A program made the translations under genes and the position numbers. Shown in pieces: positions 1 through 7,984 of a stretch of 38,928 nt of DNA (its first letter is position 1; the number at the start of each line of letters is the position of its first letter). Under the pieces are notes generated by a model. The model worked only from the letters and a program-made list of their open reading frames with translations. It was not told the DNA's origin and did not search any database. This stretch comes from Hyphococcus sp. (lineage in GTDB: Bacteria; Pseudomonadota; Alphaproteobacteria; Caulobacterales; Parvularculaceae), in NCBI GenBank assembly GCA_021604585.1, contig BQJG01000031.1, positions 1 to 38,928 of the forward strand, read 5' to 3'.

Positions 1-297
1 GAAATCGCACCAATCGCCTATATGCGCGGCCGCACGCTCAACAACGCCTATATCGTCATCGACGAGGCGCAGAACTGCACCTACGGCCAGCTCAAAATGC
101 TGCTGACCCGCCTGGGGTGGAATTCGTCCATGGTGGTCACCGGAGATCCGGCGCAATCGGACCTCTTGCCGGGCATGTCCGGCCTCGCCGACGTTGTGGA
201 AAAACTTGAGGCGCTGGATAATGTCCGGTCGATCCGCTTCACCCGAGAAGATGTGGTGCGCCACCCGCTGGTCGCTGAAATGATTGACGCCCTATAG
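1..297 (+). CDS. PhoH family ATPase, C-terminal part (5' end outside window)
   Basis: The reading frame is open from base 1 (EIAPIAYMRGRTLNNAY...) and stops with TAG at 295-297, so only the last 98 codons are present. PhoH proteins are cytoplasmic P-loop NTPases related to the helicase core and implicated in RNA metabolism. The visible signatures are YMRGRTLNNA, a Walker B-like stretch IVIDEAQN and the VVTGDPAQSDLLPG loop. The Walker A motif would lie upstream of the window. The GDPAQSDLL loop differs from the GDITQVDLP of E. coli YbeZ, as I recall for alphaproteobacterial members. The internal ATG at 22 is not the real start because homology continues upstream of it. ybeY, a common neighbour of phoH, does not follow. 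Confidence 0.9.
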   Translation, partial: EIAPIAYMRGRTLNNAYIVIDEAQNCTYGQLKMLLTRLGWNSSMVVTGDPAQSDLLPGMSGLADVVEKLEALDNVRSIRFTREDVVRHPLVAEMIDAL

Positions 298-404
298 AAT
301 TCGCGGGGTTTAGCGGCGCGCGCCGTCTTCCATAACGTCCGCCATTTAACACTTGGCGCGCCCGTGCTAATAACTCCCTTCCGCGAGGTTCAGGGACGGA
401 TGGC

Positions 405-1166
405 ATGAGTAACGGCTACGGTTTTGGCGGCGAAGACATCAAACAGGAATCAAGCTGGCGTTATCCGCTCGGCATCTTTCTGGCGACGCTCGTTCTGTGC
501 GCCATTTTTCTCTATTATTATGTCGGCCCGAGCGTTGAGGATTTTTCGGGCAATACGCCCAGTCCCGCCATTACCGAAGAGCTGGTGCGCGTCGAAATCG
601 GCGGGATCACCTTCAGCCCGGCGGCGAATTACACCGTCTATCCACGCGCACGTCGCGGTGGCGCGCGCGACGAAGTGGTTCTCTACGCCCTTTGGCCGAC
701 GATGAACGGATATACGCCCGCCCAGCGCAAGGAATTCATCGAGAACGCGCCAGACACAAGGCGCATCGACATCACCATTTCCAAACGCTCTTCGGTTTTC
801 AATGAAGCCGAGCGGTTTGAACGGCTTTACCTGCCGCAAACGGTCGATGTGCGCGGCGTCAGAACACCTTACCAGCTGACCAAGTTCACCTTCAAAGATC
901 AGCGCTCCAACGTGCCGACCAATGGCTATATCGACACCGAACTGTTCGTTGGCGCTGACATTGACGGCGCAACCGCCGCGGTTTTTTGCTTCAAAGAGAA
1001 AGAAGAAGTCACGAGCCCGGAATGCTGGCGAGAGTATGAATATGGCGACAGTATTGAAGTGAGCTATCGCTTCAAGCGGCCCTATTTGCCTGAATGGCGC
1101 GCCCTCGACGCAGCCGTTCAGGAGTTCGTCGCCAAGCTCGATCAATCGAGGGCGGCAGGAAACTGA
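405..1166 (+). CDS. Membrane-anchored protein of unknown function
   Basis: I do not recognise this 253-residue protein. It has a short polar N-terminus, one strong hydrophobic helix at about residues 21-40, and then a soluble region of about 210 residues that should be periplasmic if the helix is an uncleaved anchor. The soluble part is rich in beta-like stretches and has two cysteines (about C195 and C207) in a loop of acidic and aromatic residues, which could form a disulfide. The ATG at 405 is preceded by a GGGACGG-like ribosome site. It follows phoH after 107 bases and its last 25 bases overlap the convergent grpB-like gene. Codon use looks like that of the neighbours, so I take it as a real lineage-specific envelope gene. 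Confidence 0.75.
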   Translation: MSNGYGFGGEDIKQESSWRYPLGIFLATLVLCAIFLYYYVGPSVEDFSGNTPSPAITEELVRVEIGGITFSPAANYTVYPRARRGGARDEVVLYALWPTMNGYTPAQRKEFIENAPDTRRIDITISKRSSVFNEAERFERLYLPQTVDVRGVRTPYQLTKFTFKDQRSNVPTNGYIDTELFVGADIDGATAAVFCFKEKEEVTSPECWREYEYGDSIEVSYRFKRPYLPEWRALDAAVQEFVAKLDQSRAAGN

Positions 1167-1672
1167 TTGACCCAGTCTAACGCTTCAGCGCGCATTATTT
1201 CCACAAACTGAGCCTTGCGGCTCTGATAGTCATCGCCAAGTCGTCCATGTTCATCGGCAAGGGACTGTTTGATCCGCGAATAAGCGGCGGCTTTTTCAGG
1301 AAACCGGCGGAGATAATTCCGGAAGGCGATATGCGCCTTCGCGTCAAGCGAACCCGCCCGAAAAACATGGACATGAACCGCGGAAGCCCCGGTTCGATCG
1401 GCCTTTGTGAAATAACGCCGTTGCGCAACGCCATACTCCCCTTTCGCAACATATCCGATTTTTTCCATGTCGCTGGTGCGTTGATCTGCAACTGAAAGAC
1501 ACGAGACCTCTACGAGTATATCAACCGTGGGCTTAGCGAAGATGCGGGGGATCGCCGTGCTGCCAATGTGGTGAATGGCGCAAACGCCTTCAAACGCGCG
1601 GCATATGAGAGCTGCTTCTTCGGAGAACTGAAGCTTCCATTCTGGCCGGTGGCGAAGGATGCGTTTCGTCAT
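1142..1672 (-). CDS. GrpB family protein (UPF0157), nucleotidyltransferase-like
   Basis: This is a 176-residue protein with the GrpB/UPF0157 hallmark HHIGSTAIP followed by AKPTVDILVEV at about residues 34-56. The family has a nucleotidyltransferase-like fold in which the GS and DxLV residues correspond to the active-site region. The substrate is unknown for most members, and some homologues occur fused to CoaE. Length and C-terminal architecture (RNYLRRFP..A..Y...K..L) are normal. It starts with ATG at 1672, just outside the end of the membrane-protein gene at 1686. Its 3' end overlaps the convergent upstream gene by 25 bases. Family assignment is firm; biochemical role is not known. Confidence 0.88.
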   Translation of the reverse strand: MTKRILRHRPEWKLQFSEEAALICRAFEGVCAIHHIGSTAIPRIFAKPTVDILVEVSCLSVADQRTSDMEKIGYVAKGEYGVAQRRYFTKADRTGASAVHVHVFRAGSLDAKAHIAFRNYLRRFPEKAAAYSRIKQSLADEHGRLGDDYQSRKAQFVEIMRAEALDWVNQFPAALD

Positions 1673-1685
1673 CCGATCGTTCGCT

Positions 1686-3104
1686 CTAGTAGCGCTGAAA
1701 CTGCGTGCTGAGCGCGACCATCAAAAACGGCGCCAGAAACAAGCCAACGCCTGCGACAATCGCGAAATAAGCTGCTGCGGAAACGCCAGCCTCCCAGGTA
1801 AAGGCGTATGCGCTGGCGACCGTCGCCGCACTGCCTGCACCGATAGCAATTGCGAAGCGGCGCAAACCATCGGACATGGCGTTCTGAGCGATATCTCGAG
1901 CGTTCCGCCAGATGTCGCCTGCATTGCGCCAGCTGACGGTCAATTGCGAAAAGGCGATGGCCGATAGCGTGAGCGCGGTAAATCTCTCCATCATCGCCGG
2001 CGCGGTCATTCCAAGAACCGCATAAATATATCCGGTAAACACGGTGCTGGTGAATAACAGCGCCGCGATCAGAATGCTGGTGCGGAAGGAGACAAAAGTG
2101 AGCCCCGATGCGATCAAGATCAGGACCAGAAACACCCCAAGACTAACGGCCTCGGGCAAACCAACCTCAAACAGCGCAATCACGATCAGGACGCCGACAA
2201 TCGCGCTCGCCGCGGCGGCCGTCGTCGCCGGGAGCCGGCGCCGCACAGGCCGCCAGCTTTCTGCGAAGCGCTGGCGGCGTCTGTTTTCATCCACCGCAGC
2301 TTGCTCATTCGGCCGGAATAAGGAAAGCGCCGAGGTCGCAAAAATCATCGCCGTAGCGCAGGACAACAAAACTGCAGCGCCCGCCGCAGCTAACACACGC
2401 CAGTCCACAGCGCCAAAATTCGCGTTAAAGGTAACAATCAGCATGCAAGCCGCTACCGCGAGGATGCTGAACGCCGCAGGCGCGATAGCGGAATGTCCGG
2501 CAGCGGCGGCAGCAGAACGGGGCGTCAGCCCCCTTGCAAAATGCTGGGCATAGTCGGCGCCGACACCAGCTCCGATGCAAACACCCGCCGTCAAGGTGAT
2601 GGCCGCCGCGGCGCCGCTAAAAGGAGACATCAGCAAACCGTCCAGCGCAAAATATCCAATGCCGCCTGCTGCGCCGATGACGGCTGCGATCGGTCCAACA
2701 CCGCCGAGACGCAGCGTGCTGCGCGTCAACGGAGAAAGAGCCGCGAAGAAGAGAAACAACCCTAGCCCGGTTCCAGAGGCCGTCTTCGGCGGAGTCATGC
2801 CGCCAAGGTCAAGCTTGCCGAACGCGGCGGCGATGATAGCCGCGCCGAGGGCGACCACCACGGCGATAAAGATCGTGCGCAGCATCAGGCGTTGCGGCGT
2901 CATCGCTGCGATAGCCATCGGCGCACAGAGAACAGCAGACGCAGCCAGAACAAATCTGAGAATCAGATTGCTGCTTGCGGGATCGGCGCTGTTGCGCACG
3001 CCCAGCACGCAAAGCGAGGTGAGACCGACCGCTACGATCGCGGCGGCGAGCATCGGGCGATCAGCCGAAAGCTTTCCGAGAAATCCCGATGGCGCGCCCG
3101 GCAA
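1686..3104 (-). CDS. Polytopic membrane protein, RND/MMPL-like membrane core without periplasmic domains
   Basis: A 472-residue protein that is very hydrophobic, with about 12 likely transmembrane helices and almost no long soluble loops. Residues about 177-187 read IGAGVGADYAQHF and are followed by a small-residue-rich helix pair. This resembles the TM4 signature of MMPL/RND transporters (GxGxDYxxxL). The second half (about 325-470) looks like a degenerate second copy of the same helix bundle. Classical RND proteins carry large periplasmic domains after TM1 and TM7; none is seen here. The start is TTG at 3104 with GAGGTGAT three bases upstream, ten bases after the DUF3126 stop, so the two genes probably form an operon. 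Similarity to RND proteins is my reading of motifs, not a search result; the substrate is unknown. Confidence 0.7.
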   Translation of the reverse strand: MPGAPSGFLGKLSADRPMLAAAIVAVGLTSLCVLGVRNSADPASSNLILRFVLAASAVLCAPMAIAAMTPQRLMLRTIFIAVVVALGAAIIAAAFGKLDLGGMTPPKTASGTGLGLFLFFAALSPLTRSTLRLGGVGPIAAVIGAAGGIGYFALDGLLMSPFSGAAAAITLTAGVCIGAGVGADYAQHFARGLTPRSAAAAAGHSAIAPAAFSILAVAACMLIVTFNANFGAVDWRVLAAAGAAVLLSCATAMIFATSALSLFRPNEQAAVDENRRRQRFAESWRPVRRRLPATTAAAASAIVGVLIVIALFEVGLPEAVSLGVFLVLILIASGLTFVSFRTSILIAALLFTSTVFTGYIYAVLGMTAPAMMERFTALTLSAIAFSQLTVSWRNAGDIWRNARDIAQNAMSDGLRRFAIAIGAGSAATVASAYAFTWEAGVSAAAYFAIVAGVGLFLAPFLMVALSTQFQRY

Positions 3105-3114
3105 GGATCACCTC

Positions 3115-3339
3115 TTAATTGGCTGGCCGTTCTGGCAGGTCGATGTCGAGAATCGCCATGTTGAAATCAAAAGAGACTTCGCCGTCCTCGTCATCGCGAA
3201 AGATGACGCCGATGAACTCGTCGCCAATATAGACCTCCGCCGAATCATCTTTGTTCGCCCGGCCTCGCACCGAAAGATTCGGAAGTCCGAATTTCGTGCG
3301 CAAATATAGCTGCAAACGGCTAATTTCTGTGGGATCCAT
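3115..3339 (-). CDS. DUF3126 family protein
   Basis: A 74-residue soluble protein beginning MDPTEISRLQLYLRTKFG. The N-terminal helix followed by V-rich and acidic strands (AEVYIGDEFIGVIFRDDEDGE) and the closing MAILDIDLPE match the small alphaproteobacterial DUF3126 family, whose function is unknown. Length is typical for the family. It is the first gene of a two-gene minus-strand unit with the RND-like membrane protein, which begins ten bases downstream. It is divergent from the copper-chaperone gene at 3453, leaving 113 bases for both promoters. Confidence 0.85.
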   Translation of the reverse strand: MDPTEISRLQLYLRTKFGLPNLSVRGRANKDDSAEVYIGDEFIGVIFRDDEDGEVSFDFNMAILDIDLPERPAN

Positions 3340-3452
3340 AACGCTCTTGTCCTTTAACTTCGCCCGTCATAACCCTATCCGCAGCGGGCGCCAACCACCG
3401 CCCGGCAGCAGATTCCGCCGCTTTCAGCACTGCGGCAACATGGAGCGCCCTC

Positions 3453-3932
3453 ATGCATATTCTTAAAGCCATCTCTCTTCTGCCAATCGTCGCGCTTGCC
3501 GCCTGCGCCAAGCCTGAGACCAGCGCCTGCAACGGTGACGGAGTCGCCGCAGCGAATGCCTGGTTGCGCGCCGCCAGCGAAGGGCAACCCATGAGCGCCG
3601 CCTATGTCGAGCTCTGCAATGGCGGTGACAATGCAGATCGGCTAGTGGCGGTGAAATTCGATGGCGCGGAGGCGGTAGAACTCCATCAGTCGAATATGAG
3701 CGATGACGGCATGGCCAGCATGGCGCCGGCTGAGGGCGGGCTTGAATTGCCGGCCCATGAGAAGACGGCGCTGGCGCCCGGCGGCGCCCATATCATGCTG
3801 ATCGGCGTCACCGAGGCGCTTGAGGAAGGTGAAGAAGCGGCGATCACCCTCGAATTTGAAAACGCGCCGCCGCAAACGCTGCTTTTTGAAGTCCGCTCGC
3901 GCAACAATGTCAGCGAGCATGGCGGACACTAA
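3453..3932 (+). CDS. PCuAC-type periplasmic copper chaperone, lipoprotein
   Basis: PCuAC proteins bind Cu(I) in the periplasm and help deliver copper to cytochrome oxidase (CuA/CuB sites). The 159-residue product has a signal peptide ending in the lipobox LAAC (C18), so it is probably lipid-anchored. The copper-site pattern of the family, roughly H-(x)n-M-(x)n-HxM, is visible: H78, M82/M87/M90, then H113-I-M115 within GGAHIMLIG. Two extra cysteines (C26, C55) could form a disulfide. ATG 3453 is preceded by GGAG about eight bases upstream. No oxidase assembly genes (sco, cox) are in the window. It ends 12 bases before the convergent membrane-protein gene. Confidence 0.88.
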   Translation: MHILKAISLLPIVALAACAKPETSACNGDGVAAANAWLRAASEGQPMSAAYVELCNGGDNADRLVAVKFDGAEAVELHQSNMSDDGMASMAPAEGGLELPAHEKTALAPGGAHIMLIGVTEALEEGEEAAITLEFENAPPQTLLFEVRSRNNVSEHGGH

Positions 3933-3943
3933 TCCTGCGCCGT

Positions 3944-5146
3944 TTATTCCATCCGGTTGCGGTCCCTGAAGGTGACGATCTGCAATTTGTCCTCGCTGAC
4001 ATGATCGCGGATGGTCGCATCGAGATCGACAATGTGAAACCGGCTCCATTCATTTGACTCTACTACGCGGAACATCATTGCGGTTGCGCCGCGCAGAATG
4101 ATCCCTGTGATTAAAATGAATGAAGTTGCGGCGATAGCGAACGCGCCCATCACGGCCATGCCTGCCCCCTGCCAGAACAACAGCGCGAGCAATGACGCGA
4201 AAATCAGCGCTGTGATGGTCAGGCCGCCGACCCAATAAAGCGTTGTATTGCGCCGCATTTGATAAAACTTATTTCGGAGCGCCAGCTCGCAAAGAAATAA
4301 CCGCATAGCGAACCAGTGATAGGCGAGCGTCCATGAGCCGGCCTGTTCCTTGAGTTCTTCTCGCTGGCCCATGCGTTTGTCACGCTCAACATTGAGCGCG
4401 CGGCGTTTTGCGACTTGGAAATTATTATTGATGCGCGCGAATTTCGACGTGATGTAATTGTCGAGATTCATCAAGTTGCGCTGTTGGACAACCTTATAGG
4501 GCCATGAATACACCAGAAATGCGATGATGACGCCAGCCAAACCGGCGATGGCGAACCACGCAGCATCCGCTCCGCCAAAACTCGACACAAATTCATTCAA
4601 CGGTGTAGTTATGTTCGCCTTTGTTAACAACGCTGCGCCGCCAAACAAGAGCGCGAATAATCCCGGCGTCCAGTAAAGCAGCATGTTTCGCGTGTTGTCG
4701 TTCAGCGTACGGCGGAACAAGGTTGTGACATCCAGAAATCTCCGGTCAATGCTGTTGCCTTCAAAACCAAGCGCTGCATTCAAATAATCCTGCTCGACTT
4801 CTTCGTAAAAGAAATCACCTCGTGCAAAGATCGGGAAGCCGTAGCGGTAGAACGCCTTCGCATCATTCGCATATTCTACCGCTTGTTCCAGAGTGAGCTC
4901 CGACGCCGCTTTTTCTGTCAGCCTCGGCCGCGGCAATTGTTTGAACAGGATTGTCTCAAACCCTGAAGGCGGCTCCTCGCGATATTCTTCTGCCAGCAAA
5001 TCGGCGCCGGCTGCGCTGGCGACAATCGAGCCGCCGGCATTCGCTGTCGTTCGGGCGGAAGCCCCGGCCTCGCGGAATATGGAACGCGACAATCTCCCCA
5101 AAGCACGAAACGGCAAGATCAGTACATTGATGATACGCCCTAGCAT
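3944..5146 (-). CDS. Multi-pass membrane protein of unknown function
   Basis: I do not recognise this 400-residue protein. It starts with an amphipathic basic segment (about residues 1-28) followed by a soluble part of about 125 residues. Four predicted helices lie at about 157-175, 196-214, 303-323 and 332-352, in two hairpins. Between the hairpins is an 85-residue, charged, probably coiled cytoplasmic region rich in Arg, Lys and Asn. The C-terminal tail is about 45 residues and acidic/basic mixed. ATG 5146 has an excellent ribosome site (GGAGGGA, about seven bases upstream). It stands alone on the minus strand, convergent with the copper chaperone and divergent from the ABC-F gene. The two-hairpin layout with a central charged domain is its clearest feature. 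Confidence 0.75.
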   Translation of the reverse strand: MLGRIINVLILPFRALGRLSRSIFREAGASARTTANAGGSIVASAAGADLLAEEYREEPPSGFETILFKQLPRPRLTEKAASELTLEQAVEYANDAKAFYRYGFPIFARGDFFYEEVEQDYLNAALGFEGNSIDRRFLDVTTLFRRTLNDNTRNMLLYWTPGLFALLFGGAALLTKANITTPLNEFVSSFGGADAAWFAIAGLAGVIIAFLVYSWPYKVVQQRNLMNLDNYITSKFARINNNFQVAKRRALNVERDKRMGQREELKEQAGSWTLAYHWFAMRLFLCELALRNKFYQMRRNTTLYWVGGLTITALIFASLLALLFWQGAGMAVMGAFAIAATSFILITGIILRGATAMMFRVVESNEWSRFHIVDLDATIRDHVSEDKLQIVTFRDRNRME

Positions 5147-5508
5147 CGTCGTCCCTCCTCCGTTTGTTTCTATCCAGAAGTGGGATCTGAGGCGGTCTGA
5201 TTCAATAAGCCGCAGCTGCGATCATCAGTGCGCAACAAATGTTTCACAAATGAAGGAAGGGCCAGTGAACAATAAATATAATGTTCACAGAGCGGCCATT
5301 TACAACGCCACCTAAAAGCTTTCCGCAATAGCGAACAAGATTGCCGAAATGGCTGAGTCCGGTGACACTGAAGATAGCCGGCATGCCGCTGGAAAAGCGC
5401 TCCGCCGTTGCTCATGCGTCTTGATCAATTCATGTAACTGGCGGCTGCAGCAAAACTTCGCTTGTCCAGACTTTCGCTCAAGCCAAGACGCGGCTAAAAG
5501 CGCCCGCC
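5147..5508. other. 362-base intergenic region between divergent genes
   Basis: No convincing gene is seen on either strand; the short open frames here have no ribosome site or family signature. It must carry the promoter of the minus-strand membrane-protein gene (from 5146) and that of the ABC-F gene (from 5509). The only clear structure is an AT-rich inverted repeat at 5265-5288, listed separately. The region around it (about 5220-5300) is distinctly AT-richer than the flanking genes. I found no tRNA cloverleaf or terminator. Confidence 0.6.
5265..5288. promoter_or_regulatory. Perfect 7-bp inverted repeat, possible operator
   Basis: GTGAACA and TGTTCAC are perfect reverse complements separated by ten AT-only bases (ATAAATATAA). 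This is a 24-base dyad lying about 120 bases before the membrane-protein start at 5146 and about 220 bases before the ABC-F start at 5509. The dyad and AT-rich centre suit a dimeric regulator. The arm spacing does not fit the alphaproteobacterial LexA direct repeat or the E. coli SOS box. No regulator gene is next to it. Confidence 0.4.
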
Positions 5509-7392
5509 ATGCTGCATGTCAACGACCTTACCTATCACATCGAAGGCCGCGTCCTGTTCGATCAGGCGACGGCGGCGATCTCTGACGGGTGGAAGGTCGG
5601 TTTTGTCGGCGCCAATGGATCAGGCAAATCGACGCTCCTGAAGATTATCAAGAATGAAATCTATACAGGCGGCGACGAGGTTTCGATCCGCAAGAACCGC
5701 CGTCTCGGATCCGTAGACCAGGAGGCGCCCTCTTCCAGCATTTCCTTGCTCGATACTGTGCTTGCGCAGGATAAAGAACGCGCTGCGCTGATTGCTGAAT
5801 CGGAAACTGCAAGCGATCCGCATCGCATTGCGGAAATACAGACTCGCCTCGCAGACATCGACGCACACTCAGCCGAAGCGCGCGCCGGGTCCATTCTGTC
5901 CGGTCTGGGCTTTTCCGCCGTTGACCAAGCCCGCGCCTGTTCGGAATTTTCCGGCGGCTGGCGCATGCGGGTGGCGCTGGCGGGGGTGTTGTTTTCTGCG
6001 CCTGATTTGCTGCTGCTCGATGAACCGACAAACTATCTCGACCTTGAGGGCACAATCTGGCTCGAGACCTATTTGCGCCGCTATCCCTATACGACACTGA
6101 TCGTTTCCCATGACCGCGCGCTGTTGAACAATGCCGTCACGCACATCATGGCGCTGGAGAATGCAAAATTGTCAGTACATGCAGGCGACTATGACACTTA
6201 TGAGCGCAAACGCGCCGAAGCGCGCGCGCAAGCCGCATCCTTTAAATCGCGCCAGGAAGCACGCCGCCGGCATATGCAGGCTTTTGTCGATCGCTTCCGG
6301 GCGAAGGCCTCAAAAGCAAAACAGGCGCAAAGCCGCATCAAGATGCTTGAAAAGCTGGAAACAGTCGCCGAACCGATTTCCGAACGTACAGTACCATTTC
6401 ACTTCCCCAACCCAAAACCGATGGCGCCGCCAATCATTCGCGTCGTCGAGGCCGATCTTGGCTACGAGGAAGGAAAGCCCATTCTCAAGAAAGTCAGCCT
6501 GAGGCTCGATCAGGATGATCGCATTTCGATTCTGGGGCCCAACGGCGAAGGCAAATCAACGCTGGTGAAGGCGCTTTCGGGACGCTTGCCGCCGCTGGCC
6601 GGAAATATCTTCAAGCACAAGAAATTGCAGATTGCGTATTTCGCGCAGCATCAGCTCGACGAGCTAAAACCAAAAAACTCCGCTTATGATCATGTTCGCG
6701 AACTCATTCCGGACGCCACCGAAGCGGAAACGCGCTCAGCCACAGCGCGTCTTGGATTTGGTCCGGACAAGGCCGACACTGCAGTCGAAAAACTTTCAGG
6801 CGGTGAGAAAGCGCGGCTGCTGTTAGGGCTCATCACATTTCACGGCGCACATCTGCTTATTCTCGACGAACCGACAAACCACCTCGATATTGGCGCGCGC
6901 GAGGCGTTGATCGAGGCGCTCAATGATTTTCAAGGCGCCGTCCTGTTGATCACCCATGACGCGCATCTGGCGTCCGCCGTCGCGGACAGGTTATGGCTGG
7001 TCAACAAGGGCAAGGCCGAACCCTATGATGGCGATTTGTCGGACTATCGTGAGCTTGTGCTGGCGGCCAACAAGACCGCCGCAAAAGATAGCGGCGGCAA
7101 AAACAGCGTCGACGAAAAAGAGGTTGCGCGAAAATCCGCCGCTGATACGCGCCGTGCGCTGCAGCCGCTCAAAAAAGCGGCCGAGGACGCGGAGGCGCGC
7201 CTCGAAAAATTGAATGAAACGCTGCGCCGCCTTGACGAGGCCCTCGCCGAGCCCGGGCTTTATGAAAAGAATCTGGCGCGCGCGACCAAGCTGCAGAAAG
7301 AACGCGCAGCGCTGGTTGGCGCGATCGATCAAGGCGAAGCGGACTGGCTTGCAGCGCTGGAAACGTACGAGGCCGCTAGGGTGCAGAATTGA
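5509..7392 (+). CDS. ABC-F family ATPase, YheS/Uup-type
   Basis: ABC-F proteins are soluble twin-ATPase proteins that act on the ribosome rather than in transport. The 627-residue product has two nucleotide-binding domains. NBD1 has Walker A GANGSGKST (about 34-42), signature FSGGW (147-151) and Walker B LLLLDEPTN (167-175). NBD2 has GPNGEGKST (343-351), LSGGEKAR (429-436) and LLILDEPTNHLD (449-460). The linker contains FRAKASKAKQAQSRIKMLE (263-281), typical of the YheS branch. A charged coiled-coil C-terminal domain (about 540-620) follows, as in Uup-like members. The start is ATG 5509 without a strong ribosome site. A role in translation is inferred from the family; nothing in the context suggests antibiotic resistance. 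Confidence 0.92.
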   Translation: MLHVNDLTYHIEGRVLFDQATAAISDGWKVGFVGANGSGKSTLLKIIKNEIYTGGDEVSIRKNRRLGSVDQEAPSSSISLLDTVLAQDKERAALIAESETASDPHRIAEIQTRLADIDAHSAEARAGSILSGLGFSAVDQARACSEFSGGWRMRVALAGVLFSAPDLLLLDEPTNYLDLEGTIWLETYLRRYPYTTLIVSHDRALLNNAVTHIMALENAKLSVHAGDYDTYERKRAEARAQAASFKSRQEARRRHMQAFVDRFRAKASKAKQAQSRIKMLEKLETVAEPISERTVPFHFPNPKPMAPPIIRVVEADLGYEEGKPILKKVSLRLDQDDRISILGPNGEGKSTLVKALSGRLPPLAGNIFKHKKLQIAYFAQHQLDELKPKNSAYDHVRELIPDATEAETRSATARLGFGPDKADTAVEKLSGGEKARLLLGLITFHGAHLLILDEPTNHLDIGAREALIEALNDFQGAVLLITHDAHLASAVADRLWLVNKGKAEPYDGDLSDYRELVLAANKTAAKDSGGKNSVDEKEVARKSAADTRRALQPLKKAAEDAEARLEKLNETLRRLDEALAEPGLYEKNLARATKLQKERAALVGAIDQGEADWLAALETYEAARVQN

Positions 7393-7464
7393 TGTGGCCC
7401 AAATTGCCTCGAAACGAGAAACGCGGCATTCTATGAATGCACAGATACAGAAAGCTTGAGAAAA

Positions 7465-7683
7465 ATGCTCCGCGGCATCTTGATATGTCTGTTTGTGGTC
7501 GTTGTTGGAACAGCGATCGCGGTGATCGGTTGGAGATTGCGAAAGTCTGAAAATAGTCAGGTAAAAATTGAGAAGTTTGAATGGCTCCGCGTACTATTTC
7601 TAGCACTTGCAAACAATCTAGTGATTATGGGGATTGCGCCTTTCGCTCTTGGGACGCTTATTCTTTGGACCTTTTGGAATTGA
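7465..7683 (+). CDS. Small two-helix membrane protein of unknown function
   Basis: A 72-residue product from ATG 7465; an in-frame TTG at 7456 would add three residues, and neither start has a good ribosome site. It shows one helix at the N-terminus (about residues 4-24), a short charged linker (RLRKSENSQVKIEKFEW) and a second helix at the C-terminus. The stop TGA is seven bases before the chorismate-mutase start, so it may be the first gene of that operon. Base composition is visibly AT-richer than the flanking genes. I do not recognise a family. Two hydrophobic helices in one uninterrupted frame make it plausible, but it could be a chance ORF. Confidence 0.45.
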   Translation: MLRGILICLFVVVVGTAIAVIGWRLRKSENSQVKIEKFEWLRVLFLALANNLVIMGIAPFALGTLILWTFWN

Positions 7684-7690
7684 GAAAAAA

Positions 7691-7984
7691 ATGAAAAAAG
7701 CCGCCGATTGCCAGAACATGACCGAGGTTCGTGCAGAAATCGACCGCGTCGATGCCGCGCTCGTTGATCTGCTCGGCGAGCGCTGGACCTATGTGGACAA
7801 GGCGTGGGAATTCAAGCGTTCACCTGACGAGGCATCCGTTCCCTGGCGCAATCGCGACGTGATTGAAAAAGTCCGGGCGCGCGCAGAGACCGCCGGCATG
7901 CCGCCCGAAATGGCTGAGGCGCTCTGGCGCCTGATCATTGGCTGGGGCATTCAATATGAAGAAGAAAGACTGAAGGACAAATGA
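7691..7984 (+). CDS. Chorismate mutase family protein (AroQ fold, PchB-like)
   Basis: A 97-residue all-alpha AroQ-type protein. Chorismate mutases convert chorismate to prephenate for Phe/Tyr synthesis; the related PchB removes pyruvate from isochorismate to give salicylate. From ATG 7691 the N-terminus (MKKAADC...VRAEIDRVDAALVDLLGER) parallels PchB as I remember it. The active-site residues fall at R14, R31, K42 and about Q88, equivalent to PchB R14, R31, K42, Q90. This agreement is the reason for choosing this start over a longer frame from 7634. The stop overlaps the next ATG (ATGA), so it is translationally coupled to two thioesterases. Mutase versus lyase activity cannot be decided from sequence; mutase is the safer call. 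Confidence 0.82.
   Translation: MKKAADCQNMTEVRAEIDRVDAALVDLLGERWTYVDKAWEFKRSPDEASVPWRNRDVIEKVRARAETAGMPPEMAEALWRLIIGWGIQYEEERLKDK

Noticed and set aside
5265..5288. LexA/SOS box
   Set aside because: Alphaproteobacterial LexA sites are direct repeats of GTTC with a seven-base spacer, and the E. coli-type box is CTGT-N8-ACAG; this dyad has different arms and spacing.
5509..7392. ABC-F protein as an antibiotic-resistance factor
   Set aside because: The linker and C-terminal domain are of the YheS/Uup type, a housekeeping group, and there is no resistance or mobile context.
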